In this document: piece by piece, positions 9,574 through 18,287 of the stretch | How the letters are laid out: each line of letters begins with the position of its first letter | Position numbering within the stretch: the first letter of the stretch is position 1 | Assembly (NCBI GenBank): GCA_012729455.1 | Contig: JAAYDC010000014.1 | Span: forward strand, 164,692-228,691 | Source of the DNA: Chloroflexota bacterium | GTDB lineage: Bacteria > Chloroflexota > Anaerolineae > UBA1429 | Direction of reading: 5' to 3' | DNA length: 64,000 nucleotides | The notes under the pieces: model-generated | Databases searched by the model: none | Seen by the model: the letters and a program-made list of their open reading frames with translations, nothing else | Told to the model about the DNA's origin: nothing | Translations under genes and position numbers: made by a program

Positions 9574-10566
9574 ATGCAACGAGTATGTGTCGTAGGGATG
9601 GGCGTAATCGGCAACCGCCACGCTGATATGTACAAGGGCGAGCCGCTGGCCGACCTGGTGGGCGTGTGCGATATCATCCGCGAGCGCGCCGATGCCGCCT
9701 CCGAGCGTCTGGGCGTGCCAGCTTTTTACGACCAACAGGAAATGCTCGATGCGCTAAACCCCGATATCTGCAGCATCACCACCGGCGGATACGAGTACGC
9801 GTCCGACCACTATCTTCCCACTATAGTCGCGCTCGAGCATGGCTGCCATGTACTGGGCGAGAAACCGATCTCGAACGAGATCCCCAAGGCCGAGGAAATG
9901 GTCGCCCTGGCACGCGAAAAGGGCCTGTGTTATGGCATCAACCTCAACCACCGCTTTACGCCGGCGGCTCTGTTAGCCAAGCGCTGGCAAAATGAGGGCA
10001 AAATCGGGCACCTCCTGTTCATCAACATGGCGCTGTGGATCATGAACCCGCGCGAAAGCTCGCCCTACTTTCACCTGAAGGCCCTGCATCCGCACTCGAT
10101 CGACATCATGCGCTACTTCTGCGGCGATGTAGAGTCGGTCTCGTGCTTTGCGCAAAAGGCGCCTGGCCGCACCATCTGGTCGACGGCCACCTTTAACATG
10201 CGCTTTGTGAACGGCTGTGTGGGCACCCTCACCGGCAGCTATGATATCGAGCGCGGCCATCCCATGGAGCGCTGCGAAGTTGCCGGCACCAAGGGGCGGT
10301 TTGTCATCGAAGACATGTTCCGCGAGGTTACGCTCTACCCGGCCGGCAACCTCGAAAAGTCGGTCTATACCAACCCGATCTTTGGCGGAATGACCAGCTT
10401 TGAAGAGACGTTCAAAAACCGCATTCACACCTTTGTCGAACAAGTGGATGCCAGCGTAGCCCCCGAAGAGATCGACGGGTCAGGCGCGCAGGGCCTCGCA
10501 GCCCAGAAAGTGATCGCCGCCGCCATCGAATCGCTCAATACCGGCACGATCATCAAGGTTAACTAG
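9574..10566 (+). CDS. Gfo/Idh/MocA family oxidoreductase (copy 2, tandem paralog)
   Basis: VCVVGMGVIGNRHAD, GEKPIS, shared GINLNHRFTPAA and ALHPHSIDIMRYF with copy 1. Confidence 0.93.
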   Translation: MQRVCVVGMGVIGNRHADMYKGEPLADLVGVCDIIRERADAASERLGVPAFYDQQEMLDALNPDICSITTGGYEYASDHYLPTIVALEHGCHVLGEKPISNEIPKAEEMVALAREKGLCYGINLNHRFTPAALLAKRWQNEGKIGHLLFINMALWIMNPRESSPYFHLKALHPHSIDIMRYFCGDVESVSCFAQKAPGRTIWSTATFNMRFVNGCVGTLTGSYDIERGHPMERCEVAGTKGRFVIEDMFREVTLYPAGNLEKSVYTNPIFGGMTSFEETFKNRIHTFVEQVDASVAPEEIDGSGAQGLAAQKVIAAAIESLNTGTIIKVN

Positions 10567-10587
10567 TCGTTACTGGGAGGATTGCTG

Positions 10588-11385
10588 ATGAAACTGGGAG
10601 CTAACTCGGTGCTGTTTGGCGGGCACAGCCTGGAAACAGCCTTTAAATCGATCGCGCTGGCCGGTTATGACGGCATCGAGCTCTCTGCCATTGGCGGCAT
10701 GAGCGAGCATCTGATGCTGGATAACTGGCAGGCAATCGCCGACGACATCAAGTCGTATGCCAAGACCTACAACCTCGAGCTGCTGGCCATGGAACAGCCC
10801 TCGCAGGATCCTGAGCTGATGGAAAAGGCTTTTCAGGCCGCCGTCGAGATCGGCATCCCGATCATCAACTGTGGGCCGGGCGGCAAGGCGGGAGACGAAG
10901 AGTCGTTCAAGGTAACGGTGGATTCGCTTAACAAGCTCTCCGAGCGCGCTGAGCACTATGGCGTGACACTGTGCGTCAAGGCGCACGTGGGCGCGTGCAT
11001 CTATAACACGCCCACCACCCTGCGCGCAATGGAACTGATCACTTCGCCCGCCTTTGGCATCGACATGGACCCCTCGCATATCTACCGTTCCGGTGAAAAT
11101 CCGGTCGAGGCGATTGCGGCGGTGATCAGCCGCGTCAAGCATGTGCACATTCGCGATTGCAAAGGCCGCCAGCAAGGGCCCGGCAAGCCCGAGATGCAGG
11201 CCAACGGCCGCGGCGATATCGACCTGGTGGGTTATATCCGCGTCTTGCACGACAATGGCTACAACGGCCCGCTCGACCTGGAAGTGATCGGCTCCAAGGA
11301 TTACAACCTCGAGCAGTGCAGCATCATTGCGGCGGAATCGCGCGGGCACATGCAGGCCTGTCTGCAGGCTTGCGGCGCGCGCTAA
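10588..11385 (+). CDS. Sugar phosphate isomerase/epimerase (xylose isomerase-like TIM barrel)
   Basis: SIALAGYDGIELSAIGG, FGIDMDPSHIYRSGENP, VKHVHIRD; GGAGG RBS before ATG 10588. Confidence 0.88.
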   Translation: MKLGANSVLFGGHSLETAFKSIALAGYDGIELSAIGGMSEHLMLDNWQAIADDIKSYAKTYNLELLAMEQPSQDPELMEKAFQAAVEIGIPIINCGPGGKAGDEESFKVTVDSLNKLSERAEHYGVTLCVKAHVGACIYNTPTTLRAMELITSPAFGIDMDPSHIYRSGENPVEAIAAVISRVKHVHIRDCKGRQQGPGKPEMQANGRGDIDLVGYIRVLHDNGYNGPLDLEVIGSKDYNLEQCSIIAAESRGHMQACLQACGAR

Positions 11386-11403
11386 ACCAACCTCACGCAT
11401 CCT

Positions 11404-11432
11404 GGGCAGGGCTGTACGGCTCCGCCCTTTTT
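11404..11432 (+). terminator. Intrinsic terminator (GGGCAGGGCT-GTAC-GGCTCCGCCC-TTTTT)
   Basis: Stem-loop followed by T5. Confidence 0.65.
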
Positions 11433-12416
11433 CTATGCCACCGTCATATCGGGCGCATAGCGCGTCAGATCCTCCCGCAGCTTTTTCAGGGCCAGATCAC
11501 GCGCCTTGGCCTCGAGCATCACATCATAGGGCTGTTCCGCCGTCTCACGCAGCATGCCGATCAGCTCAAAAGGCTGGATAAAATCGGCGTGCTCGGTCCA
11601 ACTGGGCGCCTTGATGTGATCGCCATGCCGGCTCATCTCGGTACGCGGTGAGCTAAAGTGGATCTTGGGAGTAACCCCTGCCGGCCAGCTGGCCACGCAA
11701 CGTGCGATCGCCTCCTGCCAGGGAATCAAGGTCGGGTTCAGCACTAGATGGTGCTGCCAATCGAACACCAGAGGCACCCCGCACTGCCGGCTGACCTCGA
11801 GCACATCCGCCACACTGAAAAGACGATCGTCATGCTCAAGCACCACCCGCCGCCGAATGGCTTCTGGTAGATTCGAATACTGCTCGCTAAAGCGCGCCAG
11901 CGCCGCAGGTTTATCGTCATAGCTACCGCCTACGTGCAGCACAATCACACTCTCCGGGCTGGTCGCCAACGCATCCAGAAAGGCCGCCTGCGCCGCCAGC
12001 TCGGAGATCATCCCAGTCAACCGCGCCTCGTCAGGGCAGGCCAACGAGACGCTGCTATAAGGGTGAAATGACAGGCGCATATCCAGCGCCTGCACACGAT
12101 CGGCCAACAATGCAGCCTCGTGAGCATAGGTGCACCACAACGCTGCCAGTGCCTGCTCCGAAGCAGCCTGTGGTGCCATGTTGCTGTGCAGACGGTACAT
12201 GCGGATGTGTTGTCGTTCGCAATAACCCAGAATGTCGCGCAGGCGCATCAGGCTGGCACCGCCCGCAAAAGGACCGCTGGGCGGGTCACCCAGGGGTGCC
12301 AGGTCGGGCTGTCCCAGGATGCGCACCGAAAAACCCAGGCGTCTTGCCTGCGCTGTAGTTACATGGTTAGCCTTGGGCAAGTTTCGATTTTCCATCTCGG
12401 ATGTGGTACTATTCAA
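11433..12416 (-). CDS. uvsE: UV DNA damage endonuclease, UvdE/UvsE family
   Basis: RLGFSVR..., [55 protein letters not shown]. Confidence 0.87.
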   Translation of the reverse strand: MNSTTSEMENRNLPKANHVTTAQARRLGFSVRILGQPDLAPLGDPPSGPFAGGASLMRLRDILGYCERQHIRMYRLHSNMAPQAASEQALAALWCTYAHEAALLADRVQALDMRLSFHPYSSVSLACPDEARLTGMISELAAQAAFLDALATSPESVIVLHVGGSYDDKPAALARFSEQYSNLPEAIRRRVVLEHDDRLFSVADVLEVSRQCGVPLVFDWQHHLVLNPTLIPWQEAIARCVASWPAGVTPKIHFSSPRTEMSRHGDHIKAPSWTEHADFIQPFELIGMLRETAEQPYDVMLEAKARDLALKKLREDLTRYAPDMTVA

Positions 12417-12489
12417 CAGCTATCACCTAGACTGTAGGCAGTTGCCGGCACTTGTCCAGCAGCGCCGATATTTCACGAGGAGAAGCGTA

Positions 12490-14358
12490 GTGAGACCTTC
12501 TTTACCCAAGAACGGGTTTGTCTATTTGCTGATCATAGTGGCGTTGTTCGCCCTCGTCTATAGCCTGGTCGCGCCTTCCGAGGCGGTGCGCGAGATTCCC
12601 TTGAACCATGTGGCGCAGTATGTGCAGCAGGGGCAGGTCAAGGCGCTGACCATCCGCAACGACGGTGTGATCAACCTGGTGGTGGATGAATCCGGCCATG
12701 ATGTGCGCTATGTCTCGCGCAAGGAAATCGACGTAGGCTTGGGCGAGACCCTCACCCAGCTGGGAGTCTCCGCCGAGCAACTTGCCACCGTCAACGAACT
12801 GGTTGTCCTAAAGCCGAGTTTGTGGGAAAACTGGAGCCTGATCCTCATCCAGGTCGTGCCGTTGGCCCTCATCGGCCTGTTTTTGATCCTGATGTTGCGC
12901 CAGGCGCAATCCGGCAACAACCAGGCGATCTCGTTTGGCAAGAGCCGTGCCCGCATGTTCACGGGCGACCGCCCCACCAGCACCTTTGGCGATGTGGCCG
13001 GCGCTGATGAGGCAAAGCAGGAACTGCAGGAAGTGGTCGAGTTCCTCAAAGAGCCCGACAAGTTCACTGCACTGGGGGCGCGCATCCCCAAGGGCGTGCT
13101 GCTGGTCGGCTCACCCGGCACCGGTAAGACCCTCATGGCGCGCGCTGTGGCGGGCGAGGCCGGGGTGCCCTTTTTCAGCATCAGCGGCTCGGAATTTGTC
13201 GAAATGTTTGTGGGCGTGGGCGCCAGCCGTGTGCGCGACCTGTTTGACCAGGCCAAGCGCAACAGCCCCTGCATCATCTTTATCGACGAAATTGACGCGG
13301 TCGGCCGCCAGCGCGGCGCCGGTCTGGGCGGCAGCCACGACGAGCGCGAGCAGACTCTCAACCAGATCCTCGTCGAGATGGACGGCTTTGATACCGATAC
13401 CAAGATAATCGTGATCGCCGCCACTAACCGGCCCGACATCCTCGACCCAGCCCTCCTGCGGCCGGGACGTTTTGACCGCCGTGTAATCCTGGACAAGCCC
13501 GACCGGCGCGGCCGTGAGGCTATCTTTGGGGTGCACGTGCGCGGCAAGCCGCTCGAAAAAGACGTCAGCCTGGATACCCTGGCGCGCCAGACCCCCGGCT
13601 TTACCGGCGCAGATATCGAGAATGTGGTCAATGAGGCCGCGATCCTGGCGGCACGCCGCAACAAGCGCTCGATCGGCATGGAAGAGTTCCAGGAGGCTAC
13701 CGAACGCGTCATCGCCGGGCCCGAGCGCCGCTCGCGCCTGATCACTGACAAGGAAAAGCGCCTGATCGCTTACCACGAGGCCGGACACGCCCTGGTGCAG
13801 ACGAGCATGCCCAATTGCGACCCGGTGCACAAAATCTCGGTGATTGCTCGCGGGCTGGCTGGCGGTTATACCCTCACCCTGCCCGAAGACGACCGCACGC
13901 TGTATACCAAGAGCAAATTCGAGGATGAGTTGGCCGGCCTGATGGGCGGACGTGTCGCCGAGCAACTCGTCTTTGGCGACGTAACCACCGGCGCCAGCAA
14001 CGACCTGCGGCGTGCTACCCAGCTGGCGCGTTCGATGGTGACCGAATATGCCATGACAGAGACGTTGGGACAGCGCACCTTTGGCCAAAAGGAAGAGCTG
14101 ATCTTTTTGGGGCGCGAGATCGCCGAGCAGCGCGATTACAGCGAGCAGGTGGCTTCACAGATCGACCAGGAGATCAAAGCGATCACCGACAAGGCGCATA
14201 GCCGCGCGCAGGATGTCCTGGTGGCCAAACGCGTCGTGCTGGATGCCATCGCCAACCGCCTGATCGAAAAGGAAACCATCGAGGCGCCCGAGCTGAACGC
14301 CATCATCAGCCAGGGCGACGCGTCGGCGGAGCAGCCCGCTGCCCCAGAACCCGCCTGA
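12490..14358 (+). CDS. ftsH: ATP-dependent zinc metalloprotease FtsH (GTG start)
   Basis: [21 protein letters not shown] region, HEAGH; AGGAG before GTG 12490; the 12232 ORF start is too far upstream. Confidence 0.96.
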   Translation: MRPSLPKNGFVYLLIIVALFALVYSLVAPSEAVREIPLNHVAQYVQQGQVKALTIRNDGVINLVVDESGHDVRYVSRKEIDVGLGETLTQLGVSAEQLATVNELVVLKPSLWENWSLILIQVVPLALIGLFLILMLRQAQSGNNQAISFGKSRARMFTGDRPTSTFGDVAGADEAKQELQEVVEFLKEPDKFTALGARIPKGVLLVGSPGTGKTLMARAVAGEAGVPFFSISGSEFVEMFVGVGASRVRDLFDQAKRNSPCIIFIDEIDAVGRQRGAGLGGSHDEREQTLNQILVEMDGFDTDTKIIVIAATNRPDILDPALLRPGRFDRRVILDKPDRRGREAIFGVHVRGKPLEKDVSLDTLARQTPGFTGADIENVVNEAAILAARRNKRSIGMEEFQEATERVIAGPERRSRLITDKEKRLIAYHEAGHALVQTSMPNCDPVHKISVIARGLAGGYTLTLPEDDRTLYTKSKFEDELAGLMGGRVAEQLVFGDVTTGASNDLRRATQLARSMVTEYAMTETLGQRTFGQKEELIFLGREIAEQRDYSEQVASQIDQEIKAITDKAHSRAQDVLVAKRVVLDAIANRLIEKETIEAPELNAIISQGDASAEQPAAPEPA

Positions 14359-14365
14359 TCGCGGC

Positions 14366-14779
14366 GTGGCAAGTTCACAACCAACCCTTGACCTGGCTCC
14401 CGGCACCTGCCTGAGCCAGGTCTTTACCGTTCAACCCCAGCACTTGGCCCTTAACTGGCAGAGCGGTGCGGTAGCCGTCCTGGCAACCCCACAAATGATC
14501 GCCTGGATGGAAGGTGTGGCTGCTGACCTGGCAGCCCCGTTACTCGATGATGGTCTATGCACCGTTGGCACACTGGTCAATGTCAAACACAGCGCTGCCG
14601 TAGCATTGGGGGCGCAGGTGACGGTTGAGGCGGAGTTTATCGGCCGGCACGAGCGCCTGCTCGAGTTTCGCGTGCGTGCCAGTGATCCGAGCGGTGAGAT
14701 TGGCAGCGGCACCCACCAGCGGGTCATCGTCAGCATCGAACGCCTGAACGCGCGCGCCGTGGCTCGCACCCGGCGTTAG
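14366..14779 (+). CDS. Hotdog-fold thioesterase, FlK-like
   Basis: AVLATPQMIAWMEGVA...GTLVNVKHSAAVALGAQVTVEAEF...HQRVIV. Confidence 0.75.
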   Translation: MASSQPTLDLAPGTCLSQVFTVQPQHLALNWQSGAVAVLATPQMIAWMEGVAADLAAPLLDDGLCTVGTLVNVKHSAAVALGAQVTVEAEFIGRHERLLEFRVRASDPSGEIGSGTHQRVIVSIERLNARAVARTRR

Positions 14780-15717
14780 GATTTGGGTGTCTCGGTTTCG
14801 TCGGCGGTTGGGGTCAGTTCAGGAGTGCCGGTACCCGGCGTGAGCGACTCGGCTGGAGCCGTTTGGGTGGTATCAGCGGGCGGCATGAGGATATCCATGA
14901 TCAACTGCGGCGTAATACGCGGCCGGTTGATCAGCATCCACAGCGTAATCGCCACTGCAGCAATCATAATTGCAATCAGCACCGGCGGGAGATTGGTTTG
15001 ACTGGTCGCCTTGGGGCGCACCGACCGCGAATACTCCAAACCGGTAGTCGGTGTCATCCCCGGAGTGGTGGCCTCGCCCGGCAGCGTTACCAGCACCACC
15101 GGCGGCTGCGGATGTGCCCCCGTGCGCAGCTGCTGCGCCACCGCGCGCGCCACTGCATCCGGCTGAACCACGAGCCCCGACAATCGCAAAACGCGCGGCG
15201 CCATGCGCTGCCCTACAGCTGCATCCGTCAGCACCGCACTATCACCCGGATACAAACGCCGCTGGCAGATGTTAGAGTTGGTAATCACCTCGGCCAGAGC
15301 GGGTTCCTCGTCGGCTATACCAACCGCGCTGCCGCGCGGATTGGGCAAAACGGGCAGCAGCTTGTTCTGGCGCCACACCCAGATGCGCGCACGATTGCCG
15401 CCGACAGCGTACAGGGTCATATTATGGACCACCATCGCTGCCAGGATGCCGTTGTCGTCGTCGGTGGTCTCGTCCAGGTTAAAGGTATGGCAGAGGGCGT
15501 ACATCGGGTCGCTCTGCTTGCTGGTGTAAAAAGCGCTATAGCGCTCAATGGCCGTCTGCGGGTCAGAAGCAGCGTCCCAGAGCAGATACAGGCGCCCACG
15601 GCGTGCCAGGCGCCCCAGGTCAAGGCGCTTTAACTGGGTCGTGAGCGCTTCTTCGAGCACCGTTTGGTTGGCGCTGCCATATTGCGGCAGGATAGGGTTG
15701 GGGTTGCGATCGATCAT
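14776..15717 (-). CDS. PP2C-like/serine-threonine phosphatase-like domain protein with one C-terminal TM helix (degenerate)
   Basis: LYAVGGNRARIWVWRQNKL, YPGDSAVLTDAAV; TM near C-terminus. Family call is weak. Confidence 0.5.
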   Translation of the reverse strand: MIDRNPNPILPQYGSANQTVLEEALTTQLKRLDLGRLARRGRLYLLWDAASDPQTAIERYSAFYTSKQSDPMYALCHTFNLDETTDDDNGILAAMVVHNMTLYAVGGNRARIWVWRQNKLLPVLPNPRGSAVGIADEEPALAEVITNSNICQRRLYPGDSAVLTDAAVGQRMAPRVLRLSGLVVQPDAVARAVAQQLRTGAHPQPPVVLVTLPGEATTPGMTPTTGLEYSRSVRPKATSQTNLPPVLIAIMIAAVAITLWMLINRPRITPQLIMDILMPPADTTQTAPAESLTPGTGTPELTPTADETETPKS

Positions 15718-15819
15718 GGCGCTCGTAGTATAGTGCTGCGCCCTCTCACAGGCAATCGGCGTTTGCCCACCCACGCTAAATCGGCTACAACACACCCAAC
15801 ACGGATAAGGAGTCAGTCA

Positions 15820-17034
15820 ATGAATAGCGCACAGATCGCTAATCTGGCCCTCGACCAGGGCAAGGGAGTCTTTCGCCTGGCGCCAACCTGGGTACCGCGT
15901 TCGTTCTGTATCCCTGGACGGCGCATCAAGTTGCACCCCGACGATTACTATGCCCTTGGGGCGCATCGCGGAGGCATCGACGAGCGCTGGTTTTCGAGTA
16001 CCATCCCAGCCGATAACGGCCCGGAGACCCTGCCCGACGAAGGACTCTCCTATATCATCTTTGAAGATGGCGCCGAAACGCGCCGCGTGCTCCTGCGCGA
16101 CGCCGTCGCCGAGTTGGGGGCTGCCGTCATCGGCGAACGCCTGTGGCAGCAGTATGGCGCCTGGCCTATGTATGCCAAGTTCTTTGATAACAAGGGCGCC
16201 CTGCCGCATCACCTGCACCAGATGGCGGCAGACGCCGAGCGCGTCGGCCAGGTGGCCAAGCCGGAGGCTTATTTCTTCCCCAGCCAGCTCAACAACTATG
16301 GGGCGGATTTTCCCTATACCTTTTTCGGGCTTACCCCGGGCACCACACGCGAGCAAGTGATCGAATGCCTGGAGCGCTGGGACCAAGGCGATAACAAGAT
16401 CACCAACTATTCCAGCGCCTTTCGCCTGCAGCCCGGGACCGGCTGGGATGTGCCCGCCGGCGTGCTGCACGCCCCCGGCAGTCTGTGCACCTATGAGCCG
16501 CAGGGCGCCAGCGACGTGTTTGCCATGTTCCAGTCGCTGGTCAATGACGCGCCGATTGCCTGGGATCTGCTGGTCAAAAATGTGCCCGCCGAACATCACC
16601 GCAACCTGGATTACATCGTCAACATGATCGACTGGGACCTCAACCTCGATCCAGATTTCGCCGCCAACCGCTTTATGCCGCCCAAGCCGGTGCGCGCGAT
16701 GGCCGAGATGGAGGATTCCGGGATGATCGACAAATGGGTAGCATACCGCAGCCCGGCCTTTAGCGCCCGTGAGACCACCATCCTGCCCGGCCGCAGCGTA
16801 ACACTGCGCGACCAGGGAGCTTATGGGTTGATCGTGCTGCAGGGGCATGGCACCCTGGGCGGCTGGCCGATCGAGACGCCCGCGCTGATCCGCTTTGGGC
16901 AGCTCACTCGCGACGAATACTATGTCACAGAAGCAGCCGCACTTGCCGGCGTAGAGGTGGTCAACCCCTCCAGCACCGACCCGATCGTGATGCTGCGCCA
17001 TTATGGCCCGGGTAACCCCGAGCTGGCACTCTAG
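15820..17034 (+). CDS. Cupin/class I mannose-6-phosphate isomerase-like protein
   Basis: HHLHQMAAD, GTGWDVPAGVLHAPGSLCTYEPQG; GGAG RBS before ATG 15820. Confidence 0.72.
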   Translation: MNSAQIANLALDQGKGVFRLAPTWVPRSFCIPGRRIKLHPDDYYALGAHRGGIDERWFSSTIPADNGPETLPDEGLSYIIFEDGAETRRVLLRDAVAELGAAVIGERLWQQYGAWPMYAKFFDNKGALPHHLHQMAADAERVGQVAKPEAYFFPSQLNNYGADFPYTFFGLTPGTTREQVIECLERWDQGDNKITNYSSAFRLQPGTGWDVPAGVLHAPGSLCTYEPQGASDVFAMFQSLVNDAPIAWDLLVKNVPAEHHRNLDYIVNMIDWDLNLDPDFAANRFMPPKPVRAMAEMEDSGMIDKWVAYRSPAFSARETTILPGRSVTLRDQGAYGLIVLQGHGTLGGWPIETPALIRFGQLTRDEYYVTEAAALAGVEVVNPSSTDPIVMLRHYGPGNPELAL

Positions 17035-17040
17035 AAATGA

Positions 17041-17061
17041 CAACCGCCGGCCAGGCGGTTG
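17041..17061. other. Hairpin CAACCGCC-GGCCA-GGCGGTTG overlapping the tRNA -35 element
   Basis: Perfect 8-bp inverted repeat. Confidence 0.65.
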
Positions 17062-17087
17062 ACGCCTGGCTGGCTGCGTGCTAGAAT
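17059..17087 (+). promoter_or_regulatory. Sigma70-type promoter TTGACG-17-TAGAAT for tRNA
   Basis: Hexamers 14 nt upstream of tRNA 5' end. Confidence 0.65.
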
Positions 17088-17100
17088 CCGTAGCGCTCAC

Positions 17101-17176
17101 GGGCCCATAGCTCAGCGGTTAGAGCGACCGGCTCATAACCGGTTGGTCCCTGGTTCGAATCCAGGTGGGCCCACCA
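17101..17176 (+). tRNA. tRNA with CAU anticodon, probably tRNA-Ile2 (lysidine type), CCA encoded
   Basis: Cloverleaf GGGCCCA...CTCATAA loop...GGTTCGAATCC...TGGGCCCACCA; overall resemblance to E. coli ileX-type tRNA. Confidence 0.93.
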
Positions 17177-17181
17177 AGTTA

Positions 17182-17223
17182 AGTGGACAAACGTTGAATC
17201 AATGTTTGTCCATTCTTTTCTTT
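17182..17223 (+). terminator. tRNA terminator: TGGACAAACGTT-GAATC-AATGTTTGTCCA followed by T-rich tract
   Basis: 12-bp stem with one G-U pair. Confidence 0.65.
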
Positions 17224-17297
17224 CCTGTTTTAATCATCTTACTAGAAAGATTATTGTTTTATGAGAACTTATTCTGTTACAGTTAGGGAGAGTAGAA

Positions 17298-17758
17298 ATG
17301 TTAGATTACGCACTTCGCCGAAGTTTTGAAGAAATGAGGGAAATACTGTCCAAAGCTGGAGATTATCCGCATTGCGATGATATCAAAAAGGAAGTGAACT
17401 ATCGCGTTGGTACGTTTCTACATTGGCTCATTGATAATCACGAGAGATTAAAAACAAATATAAAAGACGAAGAGGCTATCCATTTTTTTGCGGTTTGCGT
17501 TATGCTAACAATCAATTGAAGCACGATTTGAACGTCATACAAATATATAATTGGACTGGAGGTTTAGAAATTCCGTTACATATTCCATTATCAATTCCTC
17601 CAATTGTGTTTAAGTGGTGTACATATAATGAACCATCCAATCCGAGATTTAAGGATCAGCACAAATATTATGTGCTCTATATTCAAGATAATGACATTAT
17701 TGAAGTTTCTGAAAAAGCTCTCTCAATAATTGATTCAGTTAATACTACACTCAACTAA
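17298..17758 (+). pseudogene. Hypothetical protein split over two frames (17298-17519 and 17495-17758), joined at T7
   Basis: -1 shift at T_TTT_TTT (17483-17489) gives HFFCGLRYANNQLKHDLNVIQIYNW... Confidence 0.6.
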
Positions 17759-17864
17759 GGCTTTTCATGATATATAGAGCTGGATGTAGTATTATTACGT
17801 CATATCCTTCATATTACTTAATAAGTTGTGTATTTTGGATTTTAAAAGTTAATTTTCAGTTATG

Positions 17865-18150
17865 CTGAGGCAACTCAAAAGGATGTTTTACATAGACCTG
17901 ACATAGAGCAATTATTAAATGATCCGAATATGATTATCGAAAAAAATATGGCATTGATTTAGAGCCAAGCTATGTTAAAGCTACAACTCAGGCTTATTGA
18001 TTGTAGTAAGTATATCGGAGATATTAATATATAGGACGTGAACTCACTCCTGCTTTGCTTCAGTTCGGGGAAAATATCGGATATGAAGTTCGTTGGTCAG
18101 AATGTAGCAAAGGGTACGGAACAAAAGAGCTCTCAATGTCTTTAGAATAA
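17865..18150 (+). pseudogene. Multiply disrupted coding remnant of unknown family
   Basis: Fragments AEATQKDVLHRPDIEQLLNDPNMIIEK, YGIDLEPSYVKATTQAY, GRELTPALLQFGENIGYEVRWSECSKGYGTKELSMSLE in different frames with stops. Confidence 0.5.
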
Positions 18151-18287
18151 TGTGCTAATGTGTCTAAACTAAACAGGGTTTTCACTATATGTAATGATGA
18201 TAATTTGGTCCAGTCTGTATTAGTCGAGCAAACCACGCAAGCCATTAACGCCAGCGATGCTGGTTGAGTAATCCCCCAGTGCTATGT

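Larger units (their letters stand above)
17177..18260. other. AT-rich tRNA-adjacent island with small and decayed ORFs
   Basis: Visible drop in GC relative to both flanks, starting at the tRNA 3' end. Confidence 0.8.

Noticed and set aside
12232-12489. N-terminal 86-aa extension of FtsH
   Set aside because: Overlaps divergent uvsE; GTG 12490 has a proper RBS and gives the usual FtsH N-terminus.
15817-17100. 427-aa minus-strand ORF
   Set aside because: Antisense shadow of the cupin gene, also overlaps the tRNA promoter.
17161-18260. Intact integrative element with att direct repeat of the tRNA 3' end
   Set aside because: No second copy of the tRNA 3' sequence and no integrase in the AT-rich segment.
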